Source of the DNA: Bacteroidota bacterium
GTDB taxonomy: Bacteria; Bacteroidota; Bacteroidia; Bacteroidales; Marinifilaceae
Assembly: GCA_023400335.1 (NCBI GenBank)
Contig: JAEXFF010000222.1
Coordinates: 1 to 7,622, forward strand
Direction: 5' to 3'
DNA length: 7,622 nucleotides
Shown piece by piece: positions 1 to 6,343 of this stretch. Position 1 is the stretch's first letter. Each line of letters begins with the position of its first letter. The notes under the pieces were generated by a model, which worked only from the letters and a program-made list of their open reading frames with translations, did not search any database and had not been told where the DNA came from. A program made the position numbers and the translations under genes.

Positions 1-215
1 TGAACAGAAACGCAATGCATAAACTGTTTGGAGGAAGAAACGGTGAAAACGGAGATGATGATATTAGAGAAACTTTAAATATTTGTGAAACAGATCGCTG
101 GTGTGAATCCGGGGATTGTATAGCTACCGGAATCTGTGACGAGGATACAATAACATGTTTAAGCGCAGCAAATTGTGAAGAAACTATCCATGATTGTGAA
201 GATACGGATTATTAA
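1..215 (+). CDS. RiPP precursor peptide 1, Cys-rich, GG leader (N-terminus outside window)
   Basis: This is the 3' part of a small gene for a ribosomally made, post-translationally modified peptide. The first ATG in frame, at 15, is probably not the start. The frame is open to the left edge, and the codons before it give NRNA, so the visible leader end NRNAMHKLFGG aligns with NEDAMMKLRGG of the next gene (7 of 11 identical). The first two bases (TG) would fit a Leu codon at the matching position. The GG cleavage site is encoded at 30-35. The core starts with a 16-residue Gly/acidic stretch, then has seven Cys. Counting from Met15 as residue 1, they are residues 24, 30, 35, 41, 48, 54 and 61. 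Each Cys has a Thr or Ser at -3 or -4. The core is very acidic and ends in EDTDY. The family assignment (Bacteroidales GG-leader RiPP) comes from the leader pattern; the modification chemistry is inferred. Confidence 0.8.
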   Translation, partial: NRNAMHKLFGGRNGENGDDDIRETLNICETDRWCESGDCIATGICDEDTITCLSAANCEETIHDCEDTDY

Positions 216-265
216 TCTATTTCTTTACAACAGCAAATTAACGAAAATAATCTAACATCAATTGC

Positions 266-511
266 ATGAAAAAATTAGAATTAAAAAAAGAAATCATCAT
301 TCCTTTAAACGAAGATGCAATGATGAAGTTAAGAGGGGGAAAAGGGGATGAGGGGGAGCCAGGCCTACCCCCTAGCGAAGATCACTGTATATCTATTGAC
401 CTCTGTGATTTATCCTCTGCTTGTGTTACTACTCTTTGCGGAGATACAGCTATCTGTTCCGTGAATACAAACTGTAATCCCTATTCTTCTGAGTGTGCTG
501 AAGAAAATTAA
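266..511 (+). CDS. RiPP precursor peptide 2, Cys-rich, GG leader (candidate lanthipeptide)
   Basis: Complete 81-residue precursor. The leader (residues 1-25) opens MKKLELKKEI and ends LNEDAMMKLRGG. This is the pattern of Bacteroidota double-glycine RiPP leaders, seen in the TIGR04149-type natural product precursors and Bacteroidota class I lanthipeptides. Cleavage is expected after Gly25 (codons 335-340), probably by a C39-type peptidase exporter not in this window. A 15-residue Gly/Pro/acidic spacer precedes seven Cys at residues 41, 47, 53, 58, 64, 70 and 77. Six of them have Ser/Thr at -3 or -4; Cys70 instead has Thr at -2 and Ser at -5. The start has no Shine-Dalgarno and an AT-rich upstream, normal for this phylum. 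It lies 50 bases after the first precursor with no terminator between, so co-transcription is likely. Thioether formation by a radical SAM enzyme (sacti- or ranthipeptide) or disulfides are alternatives to lanthionines. Confidence 0.88.
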   Translation: MKKLELKKEIIIPLNEDAMMKLRGGKGDEGEPGLPPSEDHCISIDLCDLSSACVTTLCGDTAICSVNTNCNPYSSECAEEN

Positions 512-541
512 TATGTCGTTCTTCATCAATAACATAATTTT

Positions 542-585
542 ACACCTCTGGAAAAGAAAAACATTTTTCAGAGGTGTTTATCATT
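542..585. terminator. Hairpin terminator between convergent RiPP and DUF5996 genes
   Basis: Perfect 9-bp inverted repeat ACACCTCTG (542-550) / CAGAGGTGT (569-577). The stem extends inward by a G-U pair and four A-U pairs around a short A-rich loop. On the plus strand it is followed by a short, broken T run (TTTATCATT). It lies 30 bases after the stop of precursor 2 and 25 bases beyond the stop of the opposing DUF5996 gene. On the minus strand the hairpin is followed by TAAAATTA, a weaker U tract. Most likely it ends the RiPP transcript and may also serve the convergent gene. Confidence 0.75.
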
Positions 586-601
586 AAAATATTAATTCCT
601 T

Positions 602-1534
602 TTACTGTTTACTCACAAAATTCAGGTTCCTCCAAGGTTGTATTTGTTGTAATGTATCAAAACCTGATTTAAAAAAACTGACAACGGCTTTTTCCGGATT
701 GGGATAAGAGAATGCGTCTTCTAAAGCCAGGAAAAATTCTTTTTTATCCGGTTTGAAAATAGCTTTATCCGGTTGTAGCAAGGCTGTATTATCTTTTAAA
801 TCTTCAATAAACGGATAAGGCAGGGCGTAAAAAGCAGCCTGAGGTGAACTGATATCTCCCGGCCAGAATCCGCAAGCATACATCCCTTCGTCTAAGGCTT
901 TGTTCATAATTTTATTTCCCGAAGGGTTTGCCACTAACTCTCCGTTAAATACCATGCAACTCAGATCCATTCTTCCAAAATAATAGGCCGGATAGTGAAT
1001 TTTTCCATGAAAAGGGGCTAAGTAAAGAGACATGGCTTTGTAAGCGAAAAAAAGACTTTGAAGCCATTTCCGGATTGCTATTTTATCATAGGTATGATGT
1101 TTCTCGTCTTTATCCAGATCGACAGGTTCGTAAAATTGCTGGGCTTTTACACAAAGAGGCGTAGGGGATCCCAATTGCTCCAAAGCGTTATTAAATTGTT
1201 TATAAAAATCGGCAACACTCAGCCCATCTTCTAAAGGAATATCCACCCTTTTCCCTTCCCCATTCCGGAATTCAACCTGATGTTGACGAAAATCAAAAAA
1301 TACGGAGAAAGGGGAATTATCTCCCGGAATTAAACCGGTTGTCAATCCATCCGGTAATAAATAAAGCAATACATGTTCCCATTCCGGACGGGGGGCACAT
1401 CTCTCGACTTTTACTTTTCCTGCCACCTGTAAAAATAAATGTATCGTATCTGCTGTATCCTGCCAATCCGGATAGTTTAAAAATGTCTTCTCCATATTTC
1501 TTGTTTTAAATGCCCGTTTTTCCCTCCTGACCAT
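602..1534 (-). CDS. DUF5996 family protein
   Basis: Soluble protein of up to 310 residues with no signal peptide or membrane segment, so probably cytoplasmic. It is assigned to DUF5996 from recalled family features: the N-terminal W-x-D-T-x-x-T-x-H-L-F-x-Q-V-x-G-K block (about residues 24-40), GLTTGLIP near 63-70, FDF at 80-82, SVADFY near 106-111, HHTYD at 146-150, FHGK at 175-178 and GFWPG at 222-226. The family has no established biochemical activity that I know of. Two starts are possible. The ATG at 1534 has a good GAGGGAG Shine-Dalgarno five bases upstream, which is why it is used here. The ATG at 1495 (MEKTFLNYPDW) begins nearer the conserved region but has no clear ribosome binding site. 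The gene converges on the RiPP genes and is separated from the SusD operon by a terminator, so it probably has its own promoter. No functional tie to either neighbour is visible. Confidence 0.85.
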   Translation of the reverse strand: MVRREKRAFKTRNMEKTFLNYPDWQDTADTIHLFLQVAGKVKVERCAPRPEWEHVLLYLLPDGLTTGLIPGDNSPFSVFFDFRQHQVEFRNGEGKRVDIPLEDGLSVADFYKQFNNALEQLGSPTPLCVKAQQFYEPVDLDKDEKHHTYDKIAIRKWLQSLFFAYKAMSLYLAPFHGKIHYPAYYFGRMDLSCMVFNGELVANPSGNKIMNKALDEGMYACGFWPGDISSPQAAFYALPYPFIEDLKDNTALLQPDKAIFKPDKKEFFLALEDAFSYPNPEKAVVSFFKSGFDTLQQIQPWRNLNFVSKQ

Positions 1535-2000
1535 TTTACTCCCTCAGGGTAATTGATTAAAATATTCTTTCGCCCTTCAAACAGGCTTTACGAATTGTTT
1601 CAACTTGCGTTTTATCCATTAAACTCTCTTCAGGCGAAATTGTTCCCTTCCTTAACTTTATTTAATGCACAATTACTACACATCACTTATAACCAACGTA
1701 ATGCTACAGACAATTACCATATTTTGACAAAAGGATACGTCCCTGCTATAGCGCAGTTATAATTTAAGCTTTCCATTACCAAAAGGGTAGAAAACATAGC
1801 GTTCCTGTTCAATTTTACAACCGCATTATTACAAAGCAAATGACTATTGAAACCGTGCCCGCGCGGCTACCGGCTTAGAAATACAAACCTCGTTTAACTG
1901 GAGGACATCCCTCCAAATTTATACCAATCCCAGCATTCAGTACCGGAAAAAAGCGGAAGAAAATCATATCCCTTTGCATTTTTTCAGACCGGTCACATTC
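1535..2000. other. Intergenic stretch without a credible gene
   Basis: About 465 bases between the DUF5996 start and the operon terminator. A 69-codon plus-strand frame at 1553-1762 has no recognisable content and no ribosome binding site, and is not called. The promoter of the DUF5996 gene should lie here. The only exact minus-strand match to the Bacteroidota -7 element TAnnTTTG is TAAATTTG at 1914-1921. It has no clear TTTG -33 partner at the usual spacing and would leave a leader of about 380 bases. A small inverted repeat TGGAGG (1899-1904) / CCTCCA (1910-1915) overlaps it. Bases 1853-1875 are strikingly GC-rich against AT-rich surroundings. No tRNA, rRNA or known riboswitch signature was recognised. 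Confidence 0.5.
1853..1876. other. GC-rich self-complementary patch of unknown role
   Basis: A 24-base stretch of mostly G and C inside an otherwise AT-rich spacer. It contains the 8-base palindrome CCGCGCGG (1859-1866). On the minus strand it can fold as CCG, bulge GUA, GCC, loop GCGCG, GGC, A, CGG. It could be part of an untranslated leader of the DUF5996 transcript, a small structured RNA, a protein-binding site or the relic of an older gene. The sequence does not decide between these. Confidence 0.25.
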
Positions 2001-2039
2001 CTAAAAATAAAAATACTCCGGTTGAAACCGGAGTATTTT
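2001..2039 (-). terminator. Rho-independent terminator of the SusD operon
   Basis: Perfect inverted repeat: AAAATACTCCGGTT at 2010-2023 pairs with AACCGGAGTATTTT at 2026-2039. This gives a 12-bp stem with loop TTGAAA, or its complement on the minus strand. Read in the operon direction the stem is followed by TTATTTTTAG, a U-rich tract. It starts 20 bases after the stop codon of the last operon gene. It is the strongest terminator in the window and separates the operon from the DUF5996 gene. Confidence 0.93.
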
Positions 2040-2059
2040 CATGCTCACCCAAAAAGAAA

Positions 2060-3928
2060 TCACCACCAGGGGTCGTAAACAATAATCTTTGAATTACGGT
2101 ATACTTCCATACGTTTATATTTTTCAGGAGCATTTACTGGAATAATATAAAAAGCACTATTAAAGGTAGTCGAACTTTCAGTATCCCAATCTATTACGAA
2201 CGGACCTTCCGTTAAATAATTCATACTACGCTCCAAATCTTCCGTCTGCCCGTTCTTCCCGGCACTATTAATGATATTGGAAGCATTGTTATTTCCGGTA
2301 TTAATAGCGTGATGTGAAACGGTATACTGATAATTTGCATCTACGGTCAGTTGAGAACGCCAGATTGCACTATAGGCTTTAGCAGAAGAATTCTCATATT
2401 CAAGAGAAGTATAAATATAAGAAAGTTCTTTGGTTTCATTTGTTCCCAAACTAATCCGATAAGCTTTCAATATCCGTTTTCCATAAGAAGTCAGAATCGG
2501 TACCAACTTATTATAAGCTTCAACCTGATCGGCGGAAGCCTTTTCGTCCAGGAAATCTGACGTCAAATTTAAAGCATTAAATAGAGGATTTTCGTCTGTG
2601 CTCGCTTCTGCTTTGAAGTAGTCGGCCACCGGTTGGCGGGTTTTAAAAGTCTCCTCTTCCCCGTAAGCAGTACCGTATTCATTCGTAACATAAGCTCTCA
2701 CATAATAAGTAGTATTCGGGTTCAAAGGGAACAATTGAACGGGTTCAAATTTCAGATGCTCTCCATCCACTCCTTCTACAGCCAACTTATTTCCTGTAAT
2801 CACCGGATTATGCGAAGTACTCCAGCAAATACCGGCTTCGGTAATAGGCGCATTCAACAGACCGGTACTCGTTATTTCTCCTCCCGCATAAGCCCGGTGG
2901 GCTGTAATGTGAGCTGAAAGCTGTGTAGCGATAATGGCTTTATAACTCAAAGTTACTGCACTTCGAATCTCACCGAAAACTACGCCGTTTTTGTTCATGG
3001 CATACGGACGTACCTGATAAATAACTCCTTGTTCCAATCCTTCCAGTTTATAACTCTTCTCTCCGTCTCCGTCTCCTAAGGCTACTTTAGTATTTTCCAA
3101 AGTGGGAACAGCATTTTCTCCATATACAAAACCATATTCCAGTATAGGTAAGGGAGTGCCGGAAACAGCTTTTACAGTTACCCGGAAAGATTCCCCCTGA
3201 ATATCGTCTATATTTACAATTTCCACTGCCGGACTAGGAAACATTTCCGTAGTAAAATACAAAGGCTGCGCATACACTGTTCCCTGGGCATAAGAAACAA
3301 AAGCACGGCAGATGTATTCCGAATGGTCAGTCAGGCCTTCCAAGGCACATTTCAAAGCCCCAACCTTTCCTTCCACTATTACCTTTGTCGCATTCTCAAG
3401 GGTCAGTTCTCCTTCTACTGCTGTCTTTAAAGCATAAACAATCCCCCGTTCCGTAATTTCCACGCCTCCGTCTGTAAATACTTCCGCTTTCACTACCGCA
3501 GAGGTTTCTTTTATATCGCTAACGGAAATCATAGCTATAGTAGGACGTCCTTGTGCCAAAGTCATACACCATTTTTCGTCCCCGTATTGTACACCTTCAC
3601 TCGTATAAGCATAAGCCCTCACATAATAGAGAGTACCTTCCTGCAAGCCGCCAATTTCACTTAAAAATTCACCTCTGCCTTTTCCGTCTGTCGTATGTTG
3701 ATCTGTCACTGTCGGATGTTCCGTTGTGCTCCAGCAGACCCCGCGTTCCCCGATACCTTCTCCTCCGGAAATAATTCCCCCGCATACAGCCGTAGAGTAC
3801 GTAACATTTTTCAATAATCCTGTTTGTATAACCAATGGTCCTTGAATTTCATCGTCGTCTGAACAGGAAGACAAAACTCCCCAAAAACCGACTATCCATA
3901 ATAGTCCTAAAAACTTTATATATTTCAT
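2060..3928 (-). CDS. Surface lipoprotein with four FN3-like repeats and an unassigned C-terminal domain
   Basis: 622-residue lipoprotein. The signal peptide (residues 1-21) ends in a lipobox with lipid Cys22. It is followed directly by SDDDE, which resembles the acidic surface-export signal of Bacteroides lipoproteins, so a cell-surface location is likely. Four fibronectin type III-like repeats follow at about 31-124, 128-227, 233-327 and 329-430. Repeated features are [E]-x-G-[IV]-[CV]-[WY] in the B-C region (ERGVCWSTTEHP, EAGICWSTSHNP), a Y-x-[VC]-R-[AP]-[FY] strand, and G-x-x-[YF]-[GA] before the final strand. Residues about 435-622 form a separate domain ending DPWW that I do not recognise. 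It has no catalytic signature I can name; there is a His pair at 539-540 within an Asn-rich loop. It is the last gene of the operon, 21 bases after the DUF4302 gene. The repeats probably act as a spacer or binding stalk that holds the C-terminal domain away from the membrane. That role is inference. Confidence 0.85.
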   Translation of the reverse strand: MKYIKFLGLLWIVGFWGVLSSCSDDDEIQGPLVIQTGLLKNVTYSTAVCGGIISGGEGIGERGVCWSTTEHPTVTDQHTTDGKGRGEFLSEIGGLQEGTLYYVRAYAYTSEGVQYGDEKWCMTLAQGRPTIAMISVSDIKETSAVVKAEVFTDGGVEITERGIVYALKTAVEGELTLENATKVIVEGKVGALKCALEGLTDHSEYICRAFVSYAQGTVYAQPLYFTTEMFPSPAVEIVNIDDIQGESFRVTVKAVSGTPLPILEYGFVYGENAVPTLENTKVALGDGDGEKSYKLEGLEQGVIYQVRPYAMNKNGVVFGEIRSAVTLSYKAIIATQLSAHITAHRAYAGGEITSTGLLNAPITEAGICWSTSHNPVITGNKLAVEGVDGEHLKFEPVQLFPLNPNTTYYVRAYVTNEYGTAYGEEETFKTRQPVADYFKAEASTDENPLFNALNLTSDFLDEKASADQVEAYNKLVPILTSYGKRILKAYRISLGTNETKELSYIYTSLEYENSSAKAYSAIWRSQLTVDANYQYTVSHHAINTGNNNASNIINSAGKNGQTEDLERSMNYLTEGPFVIDWDTESSTTFNSAFYIIPVNAPEKYKRMEVYRNSKIIVYDPWW

Positions 3929-3949
3929 AACTTATCGCTTTAATATAAA

Positions 3950-5383
3950 TTACTGTTTCAATTGTCCTGCAATAAACAGTTTTTCCTGTTCTACCCGGAA
4001 AAGTCCGCCGATATTTCCACTCAATCCTGGAGTATTATTCTCGGCCCAATCGATTTTAAAAGTATGAGGAATAATTTTCGATTTTACCACCTGACTCCAA
4101 TTATCGGCATCCTTATAATTAGAATATTCCAAACCGCAGAAAAAATCCGGTAATTCATACATATATTCTTCATAAATAAATTCATTGGTAGACCCAGTCT
4201 GTTCCCGGTCGGTAAAAGTAAGGGTACCATCTTCATTTATTTCATACGGATAACGCCATTTGGCTGTAAAAGTTTTCCCACTGCTCTTATTCTCATAGGT
4301 TACTCCGAATTCCATAATTGGTTTACCGCTCAGAGCGTCCATCACAAATTTACAATACATTTCCTGAATATAGCGGTTTTTTCCGCCCAAACGTTTATAG
4401 GCCGGTGTATAGAGATCACTCATAAAAGGATCAGTCAGGGTTCCCTGCATGGTATTTGCATTCACATACAATTGACTGAATGTCTGATTGTACCCGAAAT
4501 GCAGAGGATAAGGAGGTACCTTATTATCAAAAACATCATAAGTTTGTCCTCCGACTTCCACCTGATAACTTTCGCCTTTCCATTTCAATCCGTTGAAAGT
4601 CATTCCATCGAGTACAACAGGTTCAAAGAAATAAACATTGCCGGCCAAAGCATCTTGTGTAAGCGTATTAAAATCCAAATAAGAACCTACCGTTTTTTCT
4701 ACCAGATTATTTTCTCCATCCATATAGGCAAAATCGGTCTTACGGGTATTGGGTTTAATCAGATATCTTGTCTTTCCTACTTCAATGACGGGAAAGCGGA
4801 CAGCTTCCAGATAAGCGGCATGTTTTTCCAACACAGCCTTCAGTCCTCCTTCCGAAGCTTTTATGGCTTCTTCAGGGGTAGCCGGATCCATACGGGCCAA
4901 ACAATTATTGAAATTTCCTTTCAGATTTAATCCTCCGTTATCTTCACTGACAATCCGGAATTCAAAATCCGATCCAAAGCCTTCTCCTTTTGTTCCTCCG
5001 TTCACACCATTATCCGGATCTGCCAAAATATGCAGATAGCTATACGTTTCAAAGAGTAAAGAAGGGGCCAGTAAAGCTTTTAATTGCCAGGTAGATTCAG
5101 AAGGGACCAGGGAAGTCTCTCCCACATTGTTCAATGTAGCATCCATATCGGCTAACATAGCCACTTTTCCCTCTTCCGTAAAAGACATCCAGAATCGATA
5201 GGCTCCGTTATTTTTTGTATTTATAGCCAGGAACCATCCATTCGGAGCAGCCAATATCGTCTGCCGGTATTCTTCTTCTGTCTTTTTCAAACGATTATCA
5301 GGATCCTCCGAAAACACATTGTCTTCCATTTTATCACATCCCAGTAATAAAACAGATAATAGCATAAATATATATTTTTTCAT
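3950..5383 (-). CDS. DUF4302 family lipoprotein
   Basis: Predicted lipoprotein of 477 residues from the chosen start. MKKYIFMLLSVLLLGC gives a short classical lipoprotein signal with lipid Cys16, followed by DKMED, moderately acidic and compatible with surface export. Upstream in-frame ATGs at 5389 and 5416 would add 2 or 11 non-signal residues. The 5416 start would overlap the preceding gene, so 5383 is preferred, 13 bases after that gene's stop. The DUF4302 assignment rests on the N-terminal pattern after the Cys: a charged linker (RLKKTEEEYRQ), then the A-P-x-G-W block (LAAPNGWFLAI), then Y-R-F-W-x-x-F and a V-A-M-L-A-D strand. The length is near what I recall for the family. No enzymatic motif is visible. 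Genes of this family commonly follow SusC/SusD pairs and the HExxH lipoprotein, as here, which suggests an accessory binding role in substrate capture. That role is inferred from context only. Confidence 0.85.
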   Translation of the reverse strand: MKKYIFMLLSVLLLGCDKMEDNVFSEDPDNRLKKTEEEYRQTILAAPNGWFLAINTKNNGAYRFWMSFTEEGKVAMLADMDATLNNVGETSLVPSESTWQLKALLAPSLLFETYSYLHILADPDNGVNGGTKGEGFGSDFEFRIVSEDNGGLNLKGNFNNCLARMDPATPEEAIKASEGGLKAVLEKHAAYLEAVRFPVIEVGKTRYLIKPNTRKTDFAYMDGENNLVEKTVGSYLDFNTLTQDALAGNVYFFEPVVLDGMTFNGLKWKGESYQVEVGGQTYDVFDNKVPPYPLHFGYNQTFSQLYVNANTMQGTLTDPFMSDLYTPAYKRLGGKNRYIQEMYCKFVMDALSGKPIMEFGVTYENKSSGKTFTAKWRYPYEINEDGTLTFTDREQTGSTNEFIYEEYMYELPDFFCGLEYSNYKDADNWSQVVKSKIIPHTFKIDWAENNTPGLSGNIGGLFRVEQEKLFIAGQLKQ

Positions 5384-5396
5384 ATCCATTCCGAAT

Positions 5397-6317
5397 TTAC
5401 AATTCATACTCTTCATTTAACACCCGGTTCAAAGCTTCCTGTACCAACGTCACCAATCCTTTTTCCCCATCATGATCATAAAAATCGATCCCCCAGATAT
5501 TTTTCAAATAATTGATAACAATTGTCTCCTTTTGTCTCATTGCCTCAGCAGGATCATAAGCGTATTGACCGGGGGAAGCGCTGACATACATTTCATGGGC
5601 CTTAGTGATTCTCTCTTCCCACCAGTCCTTGCTGTATACGGCGATACGGGAAATCATTTCGGCAAAATCTTCATCGGCCTCACTACAAGCATAGCGGCTG
5701 ACAAATCCCAGGCCCAACGCTTCTTCTTCGTCTACATTATTCCAGGAAGAAGTATATCCGGCAGGGGTAATCTGTTTAAATTCTTCCGGGTACATAATCG
5801 TCTGATGCAAGGTATGTACAAATTCGTGGTGTACTGTCTTCATAATTTCCTGAATCAGCTCTTTATCTGTCGGTGTAAACCTGTTTAAACGGAAAAGGGT
5901 AATCTTTCTTCCTCCTTCGGCTTGACCCACCGTAATTGTTCCGTCAGAATTATACATGGGACTTCCCACCAATACATACTTTTTGGGAGAATACAAGCGG
6001 ATAAAATCAACCCCTGATAAAACTTCATAAGGTTCTATCCAAACATGCTTTACAATTTGCATGACCGGGATCACGACTTCTTCCTTTACCGGTACTAAAG
6101 TTTTATTTAAGTCTAATTCCGACTGATCCCATCTGTATTTTACTTCCATATTATAAGGAACCGTAAAATTCTCCATAATCCACTCATCTATTTCGTTCGG
6201 AGCATAGTCATCTCCTCCCAATCCATGCAAATACTGATCGGGGGTAAATTTTTCCTCGGAGCATCCCCAAACTGTCCAAAGCAGAGCGAGGCATATTAAA
6301 TATTTTAGTTTTTTCAT
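5397..6317 (-). CDS. Zinc-dependent metallohydrolase lipoprotein associated with SusC/SusD import
   Basis: 306-residue lipoprotein from the chosen start at 6317. MKKLKYLICLALLWTVWGC is a lipoprotein signal with lipid Cys19, followed by SEEK, compatible with surface display. The earlier in-frame ATG at 6350 would overlap the SusD stop and put 11 residues before the signal, so it is rejected. The catalytic signature HHEFVHTLHQ contains the gluzincin/metzincin-type HExxH (H164, E165, H168). The downstream segment DEDFAEMIS (about 216-224) offers acidic residues for the third zinc ligand; which one serves cannot be settled by eye. The family is the Bacteroidota substrate-import-associated zinc metallohydrolase lipoproteins (TIGR04549 / Peptidase_Mx1 type), characteristically encoded beside SusC/SusD. 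It probably trims a peptide-like or other substrate at the cell surface before uptake, but its substrate is unknown. It starts 26 bases after susD and its product is likely coexpressed with SusD. Confidence 0.92.
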   Translation of the reverse strand: MKKLKYLICLALLWTVWGCSEEKFTPDQYLHGLGGDDYAPNEIDEWIMENFTVPYNMEVKYRWDQSELDLNKTLVPVKEEVVIPVMQIVKHVWIEPYEVLSGVDFIRLYSPKKYVLVGSPMYNSDGTITVGQAEGGRKITLFRLNRFTPTDKELIQEIMKTVHHEFVHTLHQTIMYPEEFKQITPAGYTSSWNNVDEEEALGLGFVSRYACSEADEDFAEMISRIAVYSKDWWEERITKAHEMYVSASPGQYAYDPAEAMRQKETIVINYLKNIWGIDFYDHDGEKGLVTLVQEALNRVLNEEYEL

Positions 6318-6343
6318 AATTCCGATATTAAATTGAATGAGGT

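Noticed and set aside
542..577. CRISPR-like repeat or IS terminal inverted repeat
   Set aside because: Only a single hairpin, with no transposase, no second copy and no direct repeats; position and stem fit a terminator.
1553..1762. 69-codon plus-strand frame in the intergenic gap
   Set aside because: No recognisable protein content, no ribosome binding site, and low-complexity phenylalanine/leucine-rich translation of AT-rich DNA.
1914..1921. TAAATTTG on the minus strand as a promoter -7 element for the DUF5996 gene
   Set aside because: Exact match to TAnnTTTG, but no TTTG element at the expected distance upstream and about 380 bases from the start codon, so too weak to list as a promoter.
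1853..1990. Possible tRNA or known riboswitch on the minus strand
   Set aside because: No T-loop GGTTCGA-like sequence, no cloverleaf, and no B12 box, TPP or FMN core sequence could be found.
4472..4930. 152-codon plus-strand frame inside the DUF4302 gene
   Set aside because: It is antisense to a well-supported lipoprotein gene, and its composition (Ile/Phe/Ser/His-rich) is that of a complement shadow.
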